From Brevibacterium paucivorans (GTDB lineage Bacteria > Actinomycetota > Actinomycetes > Actinomycetales > Brevibacteriaceae), in contig NZ_JAFBCP010000001.1 of NCBI RefSeq assembly GCF_016907735.1, positions 1,798,001 to 1,862,000 on the forward strand: a stretch of DNA of 64,000 nucleotides, in the 5' to 3' direction. The notes beneath the pieces were generated by a model. It saw only the letters and a list, made by a program, of their open reading frames with translations, made no database searches and was not told the origin of the DNA. The position numbers were made by a program, and so were the translations under genes. This document shows, piece by piece, positions 41,912-50,973 of this stretch; the first letter of the stretch is position 1; every line of letters starts with the position of its first letter.

Positions 41912-44368
41912 TTAGCGAGGTGCTGACCGGTTAGTGAGCGCCGTGGGCACCGCGTTCCACGGGTCTTCAGGCCACGGGTGTTTGGAGTACTTGCCCCGGT
42001 TTTCGGCCCGCACATGCGCATATGCCCCATTCCAAAAACTGCGCAGGTCATCCGTGACCGCCAAGGGTCTGCGGGCTGGTGACAACAAGTGCATCAGCAC
42101 TGGGCGCCCCAGAATGCTAGGCGTGTCAGCCAGACCAAAGCACTCCTGGAGTTTTACTGCCAACACGGGAGCTTCCGGCTGATCCCCGTGGGACTCCGGC
42201 GTGGGGTACGTGACCCGGACTTTGGCACCACTGGGAACCTCGAGCCGTTCAGGAACCAGCTCATTGAGCCGGGCCGCTTCCGGCCAAGGGAATACGCGTT
42301 GCAACGCCGCCACCAGGTCAATCTTGTGCCCACGGCCCAGCGCCTCCAGGTCAGGCTCAAGCCATGTGAGGTCCTGCAGGGCATTCAGCGTGACATCGGG
42401 CCACGGGTCGCCCACGACAGCATGCACAAAGCCCAACCTGCCACGCAAGGACTCAAACGCGGGATCACCCTCACCCGGCTGCTCGGAAATCCCGGGCACC
42501 ACGGCGTGCAATCCACGTGTCGCACACGCAGCCCGCACAGCGTCCACTACCGCCTGAGCTGATGGCTGCACCGGGGTGGATGCGAGCTCAATCGCACCCA
42601 GTTCCTCCACCTTCCGGGCCTGCACCTTGCCGTCTGTAAACTCGGCGCGCTCAACCGTGCGGTGTAGCGCCCCGGCGGCCTCTAGCGCAGTCGCTTCATC
42701 GATCGACACGGCCAACTGCGCACGCGCCTCACTGCCCGCACGCGCTATGCTGGCAACCGCGATCCAGTCATCGAACCCATCCGCACGCACACCGGTTCCG
42801 GAGACAGTCAGGTAGGTGTCGCCTCGGCGGCGGGCAATCCACTCCGGGCGCGCCAACGCGGTCACCAACCCCACAACAGAACGTGGCACGGAACCCTTAG
42901 GTGCATCCACGCCGGCAATCCGGGAAAGCCTCGCCACCTCGCGCTCAAACGCCGTCGTGCCCGAAAGCTTCGACACCAACTCCGGCACATCCCGCGCCCT
43001 CTCATCAGCGGCCAGCGCGCACGCGACCCGCACCGCTTGCGGCCCCACCTTCTCCACGCCGTCAAACAGCGCGCGAGCCACATGCGGATCGGCCGGGACG
43101 CTCGCGAGTTTGTGCCCAACCGGGGTTGCCTCCCCGTCCTGGTCCAACGCCCCCAGCGCAGTGAGTGCCTGCACCGCTCGCTCCGTTGCCCGAGGCGGCA
43201 GCTCCGTTGGCATGTCCAGCCCGACTCCCAGCGGGGTTCCCCACACCGCTAAATCAAGCACAGTAGACGTGAGGTCTGAGGTTGTGATCTCTGGGGGAGT
43301 GTGCGCTGGCCGGGACGCGAAATCCGCTTGGCTCATACACCGGATGACCCGGCCCGGGGCTTCACGGTGCGCACGGCCCGCCCGCTGCACCATGGCCGCT
43401 TTTGACGCACCCACGGTGACCAGGCCGGACATCCCGCGCACGGAATCAAACCGTGCCTGCCGATCCAGCCCCGCATCGACTACAGAACGCACCCCTGGAA
43501 CCGTGATCGCTGATTCGGCAATGTTGGTCGCCACGATCACCCGAGTGCTCTCAGGTACGTGACCGCGCACGATCCGCTGCTGGGCGGCAACACTGAGCCG
43601 GCCGGACAGCTCCTCGGTGGGGAAGTCACGGCGCACACTGGCCGCCACTCGCTCAATTTCGCGGGCACCAGGCACAAACACCAAAACGTCCCCACCGCGC
43701 TCGCCGCGGTGCCCAGCCTCGGCAACTGCGACACTTGCCACGTGGTCCAAGAAGTCCCAGTCCACGCCACGTTCAGTGAGCGGACGCGGCCCGGGCTCCC
43801 ACACGGTCTCACACTCAAACGTGGGCACGTGAGCGGACAACAGCGTCGCCTCTTCACCCGTGGCTTGCGTGAGAAGGCCCGTCCACATGTCACTGTCCAA
43901 CGTGGCCGACATCGCGTACACGCGCAGGTCATCCCGCATCGCCGCGACCTGAGCCACAAATGCACACGCCAGATCCGAATCGATCGACCGTTCATGGACC
44001 TCGTCCAAAATGACGGTCGAAACACCTGCCAACTCCGGGTCACGCAACAGCCTGCGGATCAACACCCCAGTAGTCACGAACTCCACCTTCGCGTCCGCTG
44101 GGACGTCGCGGTCACCTCGGACGGTGTACCCCACCGGCAACCCGGACAGTTCCCGCAACCGAGTAGCCGCCGCCTGGGCGGCGATGCGGCGAGGCTGCGT
44201 GACGATCACGCGCCCTGACCCCAGGTTGGCAACCGCGGGCGGGACCACGGTGGTCTTACCGGAACCCGGGGGCGCCTGGATAACAGCTACCCGAGGTCGT
44301 TGATCCGCAATCTGCTCCACGAGCGAGGCTGCGGGCAGGTTGGCAGAGATTCGGCCGAGGTCGAACAT
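41912..44368 (-). CDS. hrpB: ATP-dependent helicase HrpB (DEAH-box)
   Basis: 818 residues. Superfamily 2: Walker A PPGSGKTTVV, motif II DEVHERS, motif III SATLDSD, motif VI QRAGRAHREAPG. The HA2 and HrpB-specific C-terminal region (IDEATALEAAGALHRTVERA; ending NRGKYSKHPWPEDPWNAVPT) is complete. HrpB is a putative DEAH RNA helicase. The ATG is inside the glsA stop (GTGATG, with TGA shared), and a GTG one codon earlier is possible, so translation is coupled to glutaminase. Confidence 0.92.
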   Translation of the reverse strand: MFDLGRISANLPAASLVEQIADQRPRVAVIQAPPGSGKTTVVPPAVANLGSGRVIVTQPRRIAAQAAATRLRELSGLPVGYTVRGDRDVPADAKVEFVTTGVLIRRLLRDPELAGVSTVILDEVHERSIDSDLACAFVAQVAAMRDDLRVYAMSATLDSDMWTGLLTQATGEEATLLSAHVPTFECETVWEPGPRPLTERGVDWDFLDHVASVAVAEAGHRGERGGDVLVFVPGAREIERVAASVRRDFPTEELSGRLSVAAQQRIVRGHVPESTRVIVATNIAESAITVPGVRSVVDAGLDRQARFDSVRGMSGLVTVGASKAAMVQRAGRAHREAPGRVIRCMSQADFASRPAHTPPEITTSDLTSTVLDLAVWGTPLGVGLDMPTELPPRATERAVQALTALGALDQDGEATPVGHKLASVPADPHVARALFDGVEKVGPQAVRVACALAADERARDVPELVSKLSGTTAFEREVARLSRIAGVDAPKGSVPRSVVGLVTALARPEWIARRRGDTYLTVSGTGVRADGFDDWIAVASIARAGSEARAQLAVSIDEATALEAAGALHRTVERAEFTDGKVQARKVEELGAIELASTPVQPSAQAVVDAVRAACATRGLHAVVPGISEQPGEGDPAFESLRGRLGFVHAVVGDPWPDVTLNALQDLTWLEPDLEALGRGHKIDLVAALQRVFPWPEAARLNELVPERLEVPSGAKVRVTYPTPESHGDQPEAPVLAVKLQECFGLADTPSILGRPVLMHLLSPARRPLAVTDDLRSFWNGAYAHVRAENRGKYSKHPWPEDPWNAVPTALTNRSAPR

Positions 44369-45675
44369 CACTTAGCGAACCAGCTCGAATCCACGGGTTC
44401 TTCGTTCGGTTCGATGTCGGACAGCGACGTGTAAACTTCGTCGCGCAGGTCCGCGAAGTGCTCGTTGGGGTCGAGGATGGTCACTGTGTGGCCGCGGCGC
44501 TTGAGCTCAAAGATTCCAGCGTGGAGCAGCTTGTACCCCACCAGGGACACCGACGGTACGCTCCTGAAATCGATGACGATGGGTTGCTTGTTCTCTGGCG
44601 TCTCAAGAATGGAGCGCAACGCTTTTTCAGCCAGGGAGAAGTCCATGCTTCCCTGAATGTGAATGTGCAGGCGGCCAGAGCTGTCCGTTTCTTTCTCCAA
44701 AACAGACGACAGAACAGGGCTGGGCGGCCTCATCATGTGCAGGCCCAGGTCTTCGCTCATGCGTTCAAATGCGTCCACGCCACGTACCGAGTTGCCGAAC
44801 TTATCAATCGGAGGTGAGAACGCTGCCGCACCCATCTGGCCGGGCAGTGACCCCATAATGCAGCCAGAAACCCCGGACTTTGCAGGAATCCCCACATTGG
44901 TGAGCCAGTCACCAGCCGCGTCATACATTCCGCACGTGGTCATCACGGACAACACCTGCTGGGCCACCCACTCCGGAACTACACGCTCGCCTGTCTGCGG
45001 GTTCACCCCACCGGAAGCCAACGTCATGCCCATCACTGCCAGGTCTTTGGCCGTCACCGCAACGGAACACTGACGCGTGTAGCCGCGCACCACCTCGGCG
45101 GGATCACTGATGATGAGGTCATTTGCACGCACCAACGCAGCCAGTGCCAAATTACGCCACGCCTTGTCGATCTCAGACTCATACACGGCGTCGTCATAGG
45201 ACAACTCCCGGCCAGCAAAAGCGCTCATCCCGGCAAGAATCCGCTTTTCGCGCTCCTCCCTGCTGGCGCCTCGCGAATGAACCAGGGCGTGAGTGGTCAC
45301 CGCACCAATGTTGATCATGGGGTTGTCAGGGCGCCCAGTCGCTTCGTCCAGACTGATCGAGTTGAACGGGTCGCCAGATGGTTCCTCACCGACAGATTCG
45401 TTGACGCGCTCCAGGCCACGGTCGGCAAGCGCCATCGCGTACACGAACGGCTTGGACACGGACTGGATGGAGAAGGGCTTATCGGAATCTCCCACGGAGT
45501 AGACGACTCCTTCCGGGGTACACAGCGCCAGCCCAAACAGATTGGGGTCCTGATTGGCGAGTTCGGGAATGTAATCCGCCATGGCCCCACCGGTTTTTTG
45601 CAAACCGGCTATATGGATCGATCGCAAGTATTCGGTGACAGGGGAATACGCAGGATTCGAAGCGAGGGTTTCCAT
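44368..45675 (-). CDS. glsA: Glutaminase fused to a STAS domain
   Basis: 435 residues. The N-terminal ~310 residues are a serine-dependent beta-lactamase-like glutaminase that hydrolyses Gln to Glu and ammonia: IQSVSKPFVYA carries the catalytic Ser-x-x-Lys, with the NPMINIGAVTTH region, YDDAVYESE, and GKSGVSG. The C-terminal ~100 residues (LHIHIQGSMDFSLAEKALRS, then VIDFRSVPSVSLVGYKLL) are a STAS domain, probably for interaction or regulation. I chose ATG at 45675 because TAGTCT lies 7 nt upstream; an upstream GTG would run into the opposite gene's promoter. Its stop overlaps the hrpB start. Confidence 0.92.
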   Translation of the reverse strand: METLASNPAYSPVTEYLRSIHIAGLQKTGGAMADYIPELANQDPNLFGLALCTPEGVVYSVGDSDKPFSIQSVSKPFVYAMALADRGLERVNESVGEEPSGDPFNSISLDEATGRPDNPMINIGAVTTHALVHSRGASREEREKRILAGMSAFAGRELSYDDAVYESEIDKAWRNLALAALVRANDLIISDPAEVVRGYTRQCSVAVTAKDLAVMGMTLASGGVNPQTGERVVPEWVAQQVLSVMTTCGMYDAAGDWLTNVGIPAKSGVSGCIMGSLPGQMGAAAFSPPIDKFGNSVRGVDAFERMSEDLGLHMMRPPSPVLSSVLEKETDSSGRLHIHIQGSMDFSLAEKALRSILETPENKQPIVIDFRSVPSVSLVGYKLLHAGIFELKRRGHTVTILDPNEHFADLRDEVYTSLSDIEPNEEPVDSSWFAK

Positions 45676-45681
45676 GGCTAC

Positions 45682-45688
45682 TAGACTA
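45682..45688. promoter_or_regulatory. Shared symmetric -10 element of two divergent leaderless genes
   Basis: TAGACTA. The plus-strand -10 TAGACT (45682-45687) and the minus-strand -10 TAGTCT (45688-45683) overlap by 5 bp. Each is exactly 7 nt from its start codon: plus ATG 45695, minus ATG 45675. Confidence 0.6.
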
Positions 45689-45694
45689 GTGCCC

Positions 45695-46504
45695 ATGCGA
45701 ATCGTTCGTTTTGTTCACAACGACGCGCCACACTACGGCGTAGTTGAAGGAAACCTCCCTGAAGTTAGCGACGACGGAACTTTTGACACCTCGGAACTGG
45801 AGGTGGCGGTCCTAAGTTCTGACCCATTCTTTAGCCCTGCGCAATCGACCGGCGAACGCCTGCCTTATGACGAAGTGCGGATGCTGGCCCCGATCCTGCC
45901 CCGCTCAAAAGTCATTGGGGTTGGCCGGAACTTTGCCGATCATGCGCGCGAACTCGGAAACGAGGTCCCGGTGAGCCCGCTGACGTTCTTCAAGCCCAAC
46001 ACCTCGGTGGTGGGGCCCGGTGAGCCTATCCGGTTGCCTGCCATCAGTGAAGAAGTGTCCTACGAAGCTGAACTGGCCGTGGTCATTTCTAAGATCGCCA
46101 AGAACGTTACGCCAGAAAACGCGTACTCCTATGTTTTGGGGTACACGGCAGCAAACGACGTGACACTCCGTGACATCCAGCGGATCGACAAACAGTGGTC
46201 GCGGGCCAAAGGCTTCGACTCCAGCTGTCCTCTGGGGCCGTGGATCGAAACTGAATACGACCCAGAAAATGTGCGCATTCGTTCGTGGGTCGACGGCGAA
46301 CTCAAACAAGACGGAAACACTGAAGACTTCATCTTCGACATTCCCACCGTCATTGCTCACCTCACCGAAGTCATGACCCTGCTTCCCGGTGACGTCATCT
46401 TGACGGGAACACCCGCGGGAGTAGGTCGCATTGAGGCTGGTAACCGCGTCGACATTGCCATTGACGGGCTGGGAGTTCTGTCCAACCCCGTCATGGACGT
46501 CTAA
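45695..46504 (+). CDS. Fumarylacetoacetate-hydrolase-family protein
   Basis: 269 residues. FAH fold; metal-binding and catalytic regions GVGRNFADHARELG, LTFFKPNTSVVGPGEP (Lys), YEAELAVVISK (EXE-type metal acid), AANDVTLRD and ILTGTPAGVGRI. Family members hydrolyse C-C bonds of acylpyruvates or act as oxaloacetate decarboxylases; the exact substrate cannot be read. MRIVRFVHND at 45695 is the start (leaderless); upstream in-frame starts would extend into glsA. It precedes gltX by 63 bp. Confidence 0.87.
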   Translation: MRIVRFVHNDAPHYGVVEGNLPEVSDDGTFDTSELEVAVLSSDPFFSPAQSTGERLPYDEVRMLAPILPRSKVIGVGRNFADHARELGNEVPVSPLTFFKPNTSVVGPGEPIRLPAISEEVSYEAELAVVISKIAKNVTPENAYSYVLGYTAANDVTLRDIQRIDKQWSRAKGFDSSCPLGPWIETEYDPENVRIRSWVDGELKQDGNTEDFIFDIPTVIAHLTEVMTLLPGDVILTGTPAGVGRIEAGNRVDIAIDGLGVLSNPVMDV

Positions 46505-46567
46505 CGTCGTAACGTAGCTTCACCACCACACTTACACACACGAACACATATACAAAGAAGGAACACC

Positions 46568-48040
46568 GTGACTGTACGAGTCCGCTTTTGCCCGTCACCA
46601 ACTGGAACCCCGCACGTGGGAATGGTGCGTACCGCCCTGTTTAACTGGGCCTACGCCAAGCACACCGGCGGAACCTTTGTTTTCCGTATAGAAGACACCG
46701 ACGCCGCCCGCGACTCAGAAGAGTCCTACGGCCAAATCATCGAAGCGATGAAGTGGCTGGGGCTGGACTGGGACGAAGGTATCGACGTGGGCGGACCACA
46801 CGGCCCTTACCGCCAGTCACAGCGTGGCGACATCTACGCCGAGGTCATTGAGAAGCTCAAAGCTGGTGGCCACATTTACGAGTCGTACTCCAACGCAGAA
46901 GAAATCGAAGCGCGTCACCGGGCTGCAGGCCGTGACCCCAAGCTGGGCTACGACGGGTATGACCGTGACCTGACCCAGGAACAGATCGCAGAGTTCAAGG
47001 CGCAAGGCCGCGAACCTGTATGGCGTGTGCGCATGCCTGATGAAGACATCACGTTCACCGACATGGTGCGCGGCGACATTACGTTCAAGGCCGGTTCTGT
47101 TCCCGACTTCGTGGTCGTGCGCGCCAACGGGCAGCCACTGTACACCCTGGTCAACCCAGTTGATGACGCGCTCATGGGAATCACCCACGTGTTGCGTGGT
47201 GAAGACCTGTTGAGCTCAACCCCACGCCAGATTGTTCTGTACGAACACCTCAAGGCGATCGGTGTTGCTGAGCGCACCCCAGAGTTTGGCCACCTGCCGT
47301 ACGTGATGGGCGAAGGCAACAAGAAGCTGTCCAAGCGTGACCCCGAATCGAACCTGTTCCACCACCGCGACAACGGGTTCATCCCCGAAGGTTTCATCAA
47401 CTACCTTGCGCTTTTGGGCTGGTCGATCGCTGCTGACCGCGACATTTTCAGCGTTGATGAACTCATCGAAGCGTTCGACATCCACGACGTGTTGCCCAAC
47501 CCGGCGCGCTTCGACGTTAAGAAAGCCACGGCCATTAACGCCGACCACATTCGCATGTTGGACGTTGACGACTTTGCGCAGCGTCTGGTGCCGTACCTGC
47601 AGGCGGCCGAGGTGTTGCCCCAGGAACCGACCGCCGAGCAGTTGGCAGTGTTGAAGGAAGCGGCGCCGCTTGTGCAGACCCGTATGAACCTGCTCAGCGA
47701 AGCTCCTGATCTTCTGCGTTTCCTCTTCGTGACAGATGCCAACTTCGAGTTCTACGAAGACGGCCTCAAGACCCTGAAAGACACCGCGCCACAGGTTCTG
47801 GACCAGGCAATTGCAACGCTGGAACCCATCACCGACTGGACCACAGACACCCTCCACACAGCACTGCAAGAAACCCTGGTAGACAAGGCCGGCATTAAGC
47901 CTCGTCTGGCGTTCGGGCCGCTTCGCGTGGCAGTTTCTGGGCGCCGAATTTCGCCACCTCTGTTCGAATCCATGGAGATTCTGGGCAAGGACTCGTCCAT
48001 GTTCCGCCTCAACAAACTACGCGAACACTTGGCTGAGTAA
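46568..48040 (+). CDS. gltX: Glutamyl-tRNA synthetase
   Basis: 490 residues, class I synthetase. [20 protein letters not shown] contains the HIGH-like PHVG, with FRIEDTD after it. The KMSKS-like loop is [11 protein letters not shown] near residue 257. [12 protein letters not shown] and [13 protein letters not shown] are family features. Charges tRNA-Glu; no glutaminyl-tRNA synthetase is in this window. GTG at 46568 follows AAGGAACACC. tRNA-Gln and tRNA-Glu lie 2 kb downstream. Confidence 0.95.
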   Translation: MTVRVRFCPSPTGTPHVGMVRTALFNWAYAKHTGGTFVFRIEDTDAARDSEESYGQIIEAMKWLGLDWDEGIDVGGPHGPYRQSQRGDIYAEVIEKLKAGGHIYESYSNAEEIEARHRAAGRDPKLGYDGYDRDLTQEQIAEFKAQGREPVWRVRMPDEDITFTDMVRGDITFKAGSVPDFVVVRANGQPLYTLVNPVDDALMGITHVLRGEDLLSSTPRQIVLYEHLKAIGVAERTPEFGHLPYVMGEGNKKLSKRDPESNLFHHRDNGFIPEGFINYLALLGWSIAADRDIFSVDELIEAFDIHDVLPNPARFDVKKATAINADHIRMLDVDDFAQRLVPYLQAAEVLPQEPTAEQLAVLKEAAPLVQTRMNLLSEAPDLLRFLFVTDANFEFYEDGLKTLKDTAPQVLDQAIATLEPITDWTTDTLHTALQETLVDKAGIKPRLAFGPLRVAVSGRRISPPLFESMEILGKDSSMFRLNKLREHLAE

Positions 48041-48105
48041 TCCGCAAGCACGCCCTGAGCCACGAAACCCGGCAACCACCTCGGCGAACAACGACAAGGA
48101 GACCC

Positions 48106-49374
48106 ATGCTCACCCGCACGTACACGATCCCCGGACTCAACGTTGACGAACACACCGTCACGGTGTCGCTCGATCACTTTGGGGATACCCCAGGGGAGCT
48201 CGAGGTTTTCGCGCGCGTGTACTCCCTGCCGGGTTCCGCAGAAAAGCCGTACCTGGTGTACCTGCAGGGAGGGCCGGGATTTGAAGCCCAGCGAGTGACA
48301 GACCCATCTGGGTGGGTTGGGCGCGCACTTCGCGAATACAACGTGGTCATGTTGGACCAGCGGGGCACCGGGCAGTCCAGCCCTGTGGGGTTTGTTGACG
48401 GGCATTTCGTGGGTACGGGTGATAACCAGACACCGGCTACAGTGGCGGACTACCTGACGCATTTCCGGGCGGACGCCATTGTGGAGGACGCCGAGGTCGT
48501 TCGCGAGTCCCTGGGAGCGTCCACCTGGGCGGTGTTGGGGCAGTCGTTCGGCGGGTTTACCGCGTTGCGGTACTTGGCAGAACACCCTGAGTCCTTGGAG
48601 CGTGTCATGTTCACCGGCGGGCTACCACGGGTGCCAGGTGCGGCCGGCGGTGAAGCTGACGCTGACCCAGCGGTGGCGTACCAGGACACGTGGACGATCA
48701 TGGCCGGGAAATCGGAGCGGTTCTTTCAACGCTATCCGCATGCGCGGGAGGCATATGAGCGTTTGTTTGAGCGTGCGACCGGTGGGATTGAGCTGCCGGA
48801 TGGCACAGTGGCTACACAGGCTCATGTGCGTGGACTGGGCCAGTTCCTGGGCGCCAGCGGGGGAGCGGAACGCTTGAACTACCTGTTGGCACTGGGTGAC
48901 TCGGTGGCCGGGCGTCACGACCTCCAGGACGCTTTGACATTTGGTGCGCGCAACCCAATCTATGCGGTATTGCACGAAAGCTGCTGGGCATCCGGTGTCG
49001 CTACGCGTTGGGCTGCTGAAAGGGCCCGTCCGGAACGGCAGTCGCCGTTCGCTCTGGCCGGTGAGCACGTGACGCAGGACCACTTTGAGTCCGGTCCTCT
49101 GGAGGCGTGGAAGGATGTGGCGCATCGGCTGGCAGACCACGAATGGCCGGTCATGTGGGACGCGGACAAGCTTGCTCACGCACGTGGCAAGGTTCCCGCG
49201 GCTGCTGCGGTGTACTTCGACGATGCGTATGTGCCGTGCAAACATTCCTTGGCCACTGCCAAGCTCGCGGGTGTTGAGCCGTGGGTGACCAACGAATATG
49301 AGCACAACGGACTGCGTGCGTCAGGGGAGCGGGTGCTGGACCGCCTGCTGGCCATGACGCGCGGCGAAGTGTGA
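48106..49374 (+). CDS. Alpha/beta hydrolase, proline-iminopeptidase (S33) type
   Basis: 422 residues, soluble. LVYLQGGPGFEA carries the oxyanion-hole motif, VMLDQRGTGQSSPV the DQRGxGxS signature, and LGQSFGG the nucleophile elbow with catalytic Ser. An Asp in YFDDAYVP and a His in YEHNGLRASG complete the triad. Expected to cleave N-terminal Pro (or other residues) from short peptides; some S33 members are tricorn-like or esterases. ATG follows AAGGAGACCC. The copy-B repeat acts as its terminator. Confidence 0.87.
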   Translation: MLTRTYTIPGLNVDEHTVTVSLDHFGDTPGELEVFARVYSLPGSAEKPYLVYLQGGPGFEAQRVTDPSGWVGRALREYNVVMLDQRGTGQSSPVGFVDGHFVGTGDNQTPATVADYLTHFRADAIVEDAEVVRESLGASTWAVLGQSFGGFTALRYLAEHPESLERVMFTGGLPRVPGAAGGEADADPAVAYQDTWTIMAGKSERFFQRYPHAREAYERLFERATGGIELPDGTVATQAHVRGLGQFLGASGGAERLNYLLALGDSVAGRHDLQDALTFGARNPIYAVLHESCWASGVATRWAAERARPERQSPFALAGEHVTQDHFESGPLEAWKDVAHRLADHEWPVMWDADKLAHARGKVPAAAAVYFDDAYVPCKHSLATAKLAGVEPWVTNEYEHNGLRASGERVLDRLLAMTRGEV

Positions 49375-49404
49375 TGGCGCTACTGTAGCCACGCGCACAA
49401 AAAC

Positions 49405-49496
49405 CGTTTACCCAACACCCCTCGCAAGGGGTGTTGACTACACACCCTTTTTGTTCGTTTTGTTCACGTTTTTGGCCCAAAATCGGCGAGTTACTC
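49405..49496. repeat. Dispersed intergenic repeat, copy B (inverted)
   Basis: Inverse-oriented copy of 10702-10794. Plus-strand order: CGTTTACCCAACAC, hairpin CAACACCCC with GGGGTGTTG, then CCCTTTTTGTTCGTTTTGTT. The hairpin plus T-tract sits 31 bp after the hydrolase stop and should terminate it. The rest of the element extends well beyond what a terminator needs. Confidence 0.75.
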
Positions 49497-49549
49497 ACCA
49501 CCCCTAGACTGAAACTTCTCACTTGTGGTGGGTAACTGGGTGTGAGGAG

Positions 49550-49828
49550 TTAGCTCACAGCTTGGTTGCGTCGTTTGAGCGCGGTTGCGATGATGATCGC
49601 GATGATCGGCCCCAGAATGGGCACGAATACTGCTAACAGAATCAGCAGTGTCGTGTGTAGTGGTTTGAGCCGGGCGAAAACTACCAGGACTATCGCAGTG
49701 ACCAGCAGTATGAGTGAAACAGGAGCCACGAACATCATCGCGACGAAACCGGCGTCGGCATAGAACGGAACTTGCGGCCCGGTATTCATGACAAGATGGG
49801 AGCACAACGCCACAGTTGATACGAACAT
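49550..49828 (-). CDS. Small two-TM membrane protein
   Basis: 92 residues from ATG 49828, preceded by AAGGAGGCGAAA. Two hydrophobic helices (residues ~30-52, FVAPVSLILLVTAIVLVVFA, and ~58-82, LLILLAVFVPILGPIIAIII) end in a basic KRRNQ. Related small proteins of the PLDc_N/phospholipase-D-nuclease N-terminal type have a similar topology, but I cannot confirm that. No neighbours suggest a function. Confidence 0.65.
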   Translation of the reverse strand: MFVSTVALCSHLVMNTGPQVPFYADAGFVAMMFVAPVSLILLVTAIVLVVFARLKPLHTTLLILLAVFVPILGPIIAIIIATALKRRNQAVS

Positions 49829-49982
49829 TTTCGCCTCCTTGAAAACACCCGGTGAGGTGGTTTGATGATAGCGCCCCCCCTGTGATGGGCAACACAAATG
49901 CGAGTCCGTTTTGCACAAGAGCGCCGAGGTATGTAAAGTAGTCTTTCGTTGCCGACGCGGGCTTCAAGCCCGAGTCTTGCAT

Positions 49983-50054
49983 TGGGGTATGGTGTAATTG
50001 GCAGCACGAGTGATTCTGGTTCATTTAGTCTAGGTTCGAGTCCTGGTACCCCAG
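49983..50054 (+). tRNA. tRNA-Gln (CTG)
   Basis: 72 nt. TGGGGTA pairs with TACCCCA and the discriminator is G. D-arm GTGTAATTGGCAGC; anticodon loop TTCTGGT gives CTG; TAGGTTCGAGTCCTG T-arm. CCA is not encoded. Confidence 0.93.
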
Positions 50055-50070
50055 CGCTATTTCAGCACAA

Positions 50071-50143
50071 GCCCCCGTCGTCTAGTGGCCTAGGACGCCG
50101 CCCTCTCAAGGCGGAAACGGCAGTTCGAACCTGCTCGGGGGTA
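50071..50143 (+). tRNA. tRNA-Glu (CTC)
   Basis: 73 nt. GCCCCCG pairs with CGGGGGT (one G-U) and A is the discriminator. Anticodon loop CTCTCAA gives CTC; GCAGTTCGAACCTGC is the T-arm. It lies 16 bp after tRNA-Gln, probably one transcript. Confidence 0.93.
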
Positions 50144-50165
50144 CATATTCCAAAACTTCATACAA

Positions 50166-50199
50166 ATGAGGGGCGCATCTACACAGATGCGCCCCTCAT
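50166..50199. terminator. Hairpin between tRNA-Glu and the DUF4282 gene
   Basis: A perfect 15-bp stem: ATGAGGGGCGCATCT (50166-50180), loop ACAC, complement 50185-50199. No T-run follows on the plus strand; on the minus strand TTTGTATGAAGTTTTGG follows, so it could end either transcript. Confidence 0.75.
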
Positions 50200-50227
50200 G
50201 CGTGCCGTATGCGGTTGCTAGCTCCGA

Positions 50228-50866
50228 CTAGTCGGTCAGAGCCCTCCGCATTTCGGTGGTGTTTTGAGCTGTACGGATATTGGCGACCATGAATTCGAGT
50301 GCAATACGCGACAAGATGATCTGCGCAAGAGCAGGAATCCACCCCAGGAAAATAGTGGGCAAGAACATCATGCTCAAGAGCCCACCGCCTGAACCAGAGA
50401 AGGCGTAGCTGAGACCGCTAGCAGCCGCCGAAGCGAGCGCGGTGATGACGATCCACAGAAGCCATGTTCCTACCGCTGTGATGATCGAGAGCGTATATAG
50501 GACGCTGGCAAAGTTGATCGTCACAAAGTTTTCAAACTTCAGATCAAACAATGCCTTGAAGAAGCGCGTAAACACGTTGCCTTTAGGAGCCTGCGCCTGC
50601 AACTGGCCCGTTGGCTGAACGTTTTGAACTGGAACCCCGCCCGTGTTGTAGTTGGCAGCTGGATATGGCTGGCCGGCGGCGGGTTGTGCGGGTGCAGAAG
50701 CATACTGCTGCTGCGGAACCTGGCTCGTCTGGGCCGATCCCTGCGGCGCGTTGCCCGGGGTTGCCTGCGGAGCGGAGCCATATGGGCTTGAACCGTACGC
50801 GCTCGGTGCGTTGGAGGGTGGCGTCGGGTTGTTAGGTGCGCCGTTTGAAGGGTAGTTGTCAGTCAT
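50228..50866 (-). CDS. DUF4282-type membrane protein with Pro/Gln-rich N-terminus
   Basis: 212 residues from ATG 50866 (MTDNYPSNG), preceded by AAAGGA. The first ~95 residues are low-complexity (Pro, Gln, Ala, Ser, Tyr) and disordered. The C-terminal region has two to three hydrophobic segments (TLSIITAVGTWLLWIVITAL; then a Gly/Ser-rich loop and MFLPTIFLGWIPALAQIIL) and ends RIALEFMVANI with an Arg-rich tail, matching DUF4282. Function unknown. Possibly related to the CPBP-type tail composition. Confidence 0.8.
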   Translation of the reverse strand: MTDNYPSNGAPNNPTPPSNAPSAYGSSPYGSAPQATPGNAPQGSAQTSQVPQQQYASAPAQPAAGQPYPAANYNTGGVPVQNVQPTGQLQAQAPKGNVFTRFFKALFDLKFENFVTINFASVLYTLSIITAVGTWLLWIVITALASAAASGLSYAFSGSGGGLLSMMFLPTIFLGWIPALAQIILSRIALEFMVANIRTAQNTTEMRRALTD

Positions 50867-50925
50867 GCTGGCATCCTTTGTCCATGGTGGTGCTACACCA
50901 AACATGTTACGCAATTCGGACATAA

Positions 50926-50962
50926 AAAGCGGGGCTGCCCCACGGAAGGGCAACCCCGCTTT
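50926..50962 (-). terminator. Terminator after the IclR gene
   Basis: Read on the minus strand: AAAGCGGGGTTGCCC at 50962-50948, loop of seven, then GGGCAGCCCCGCTTT with TTATG after it. One mismatch in a 15-bp stem. Confidence 0.8.
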
Positions 50963-50973
50963 GTAAAAGCGTT

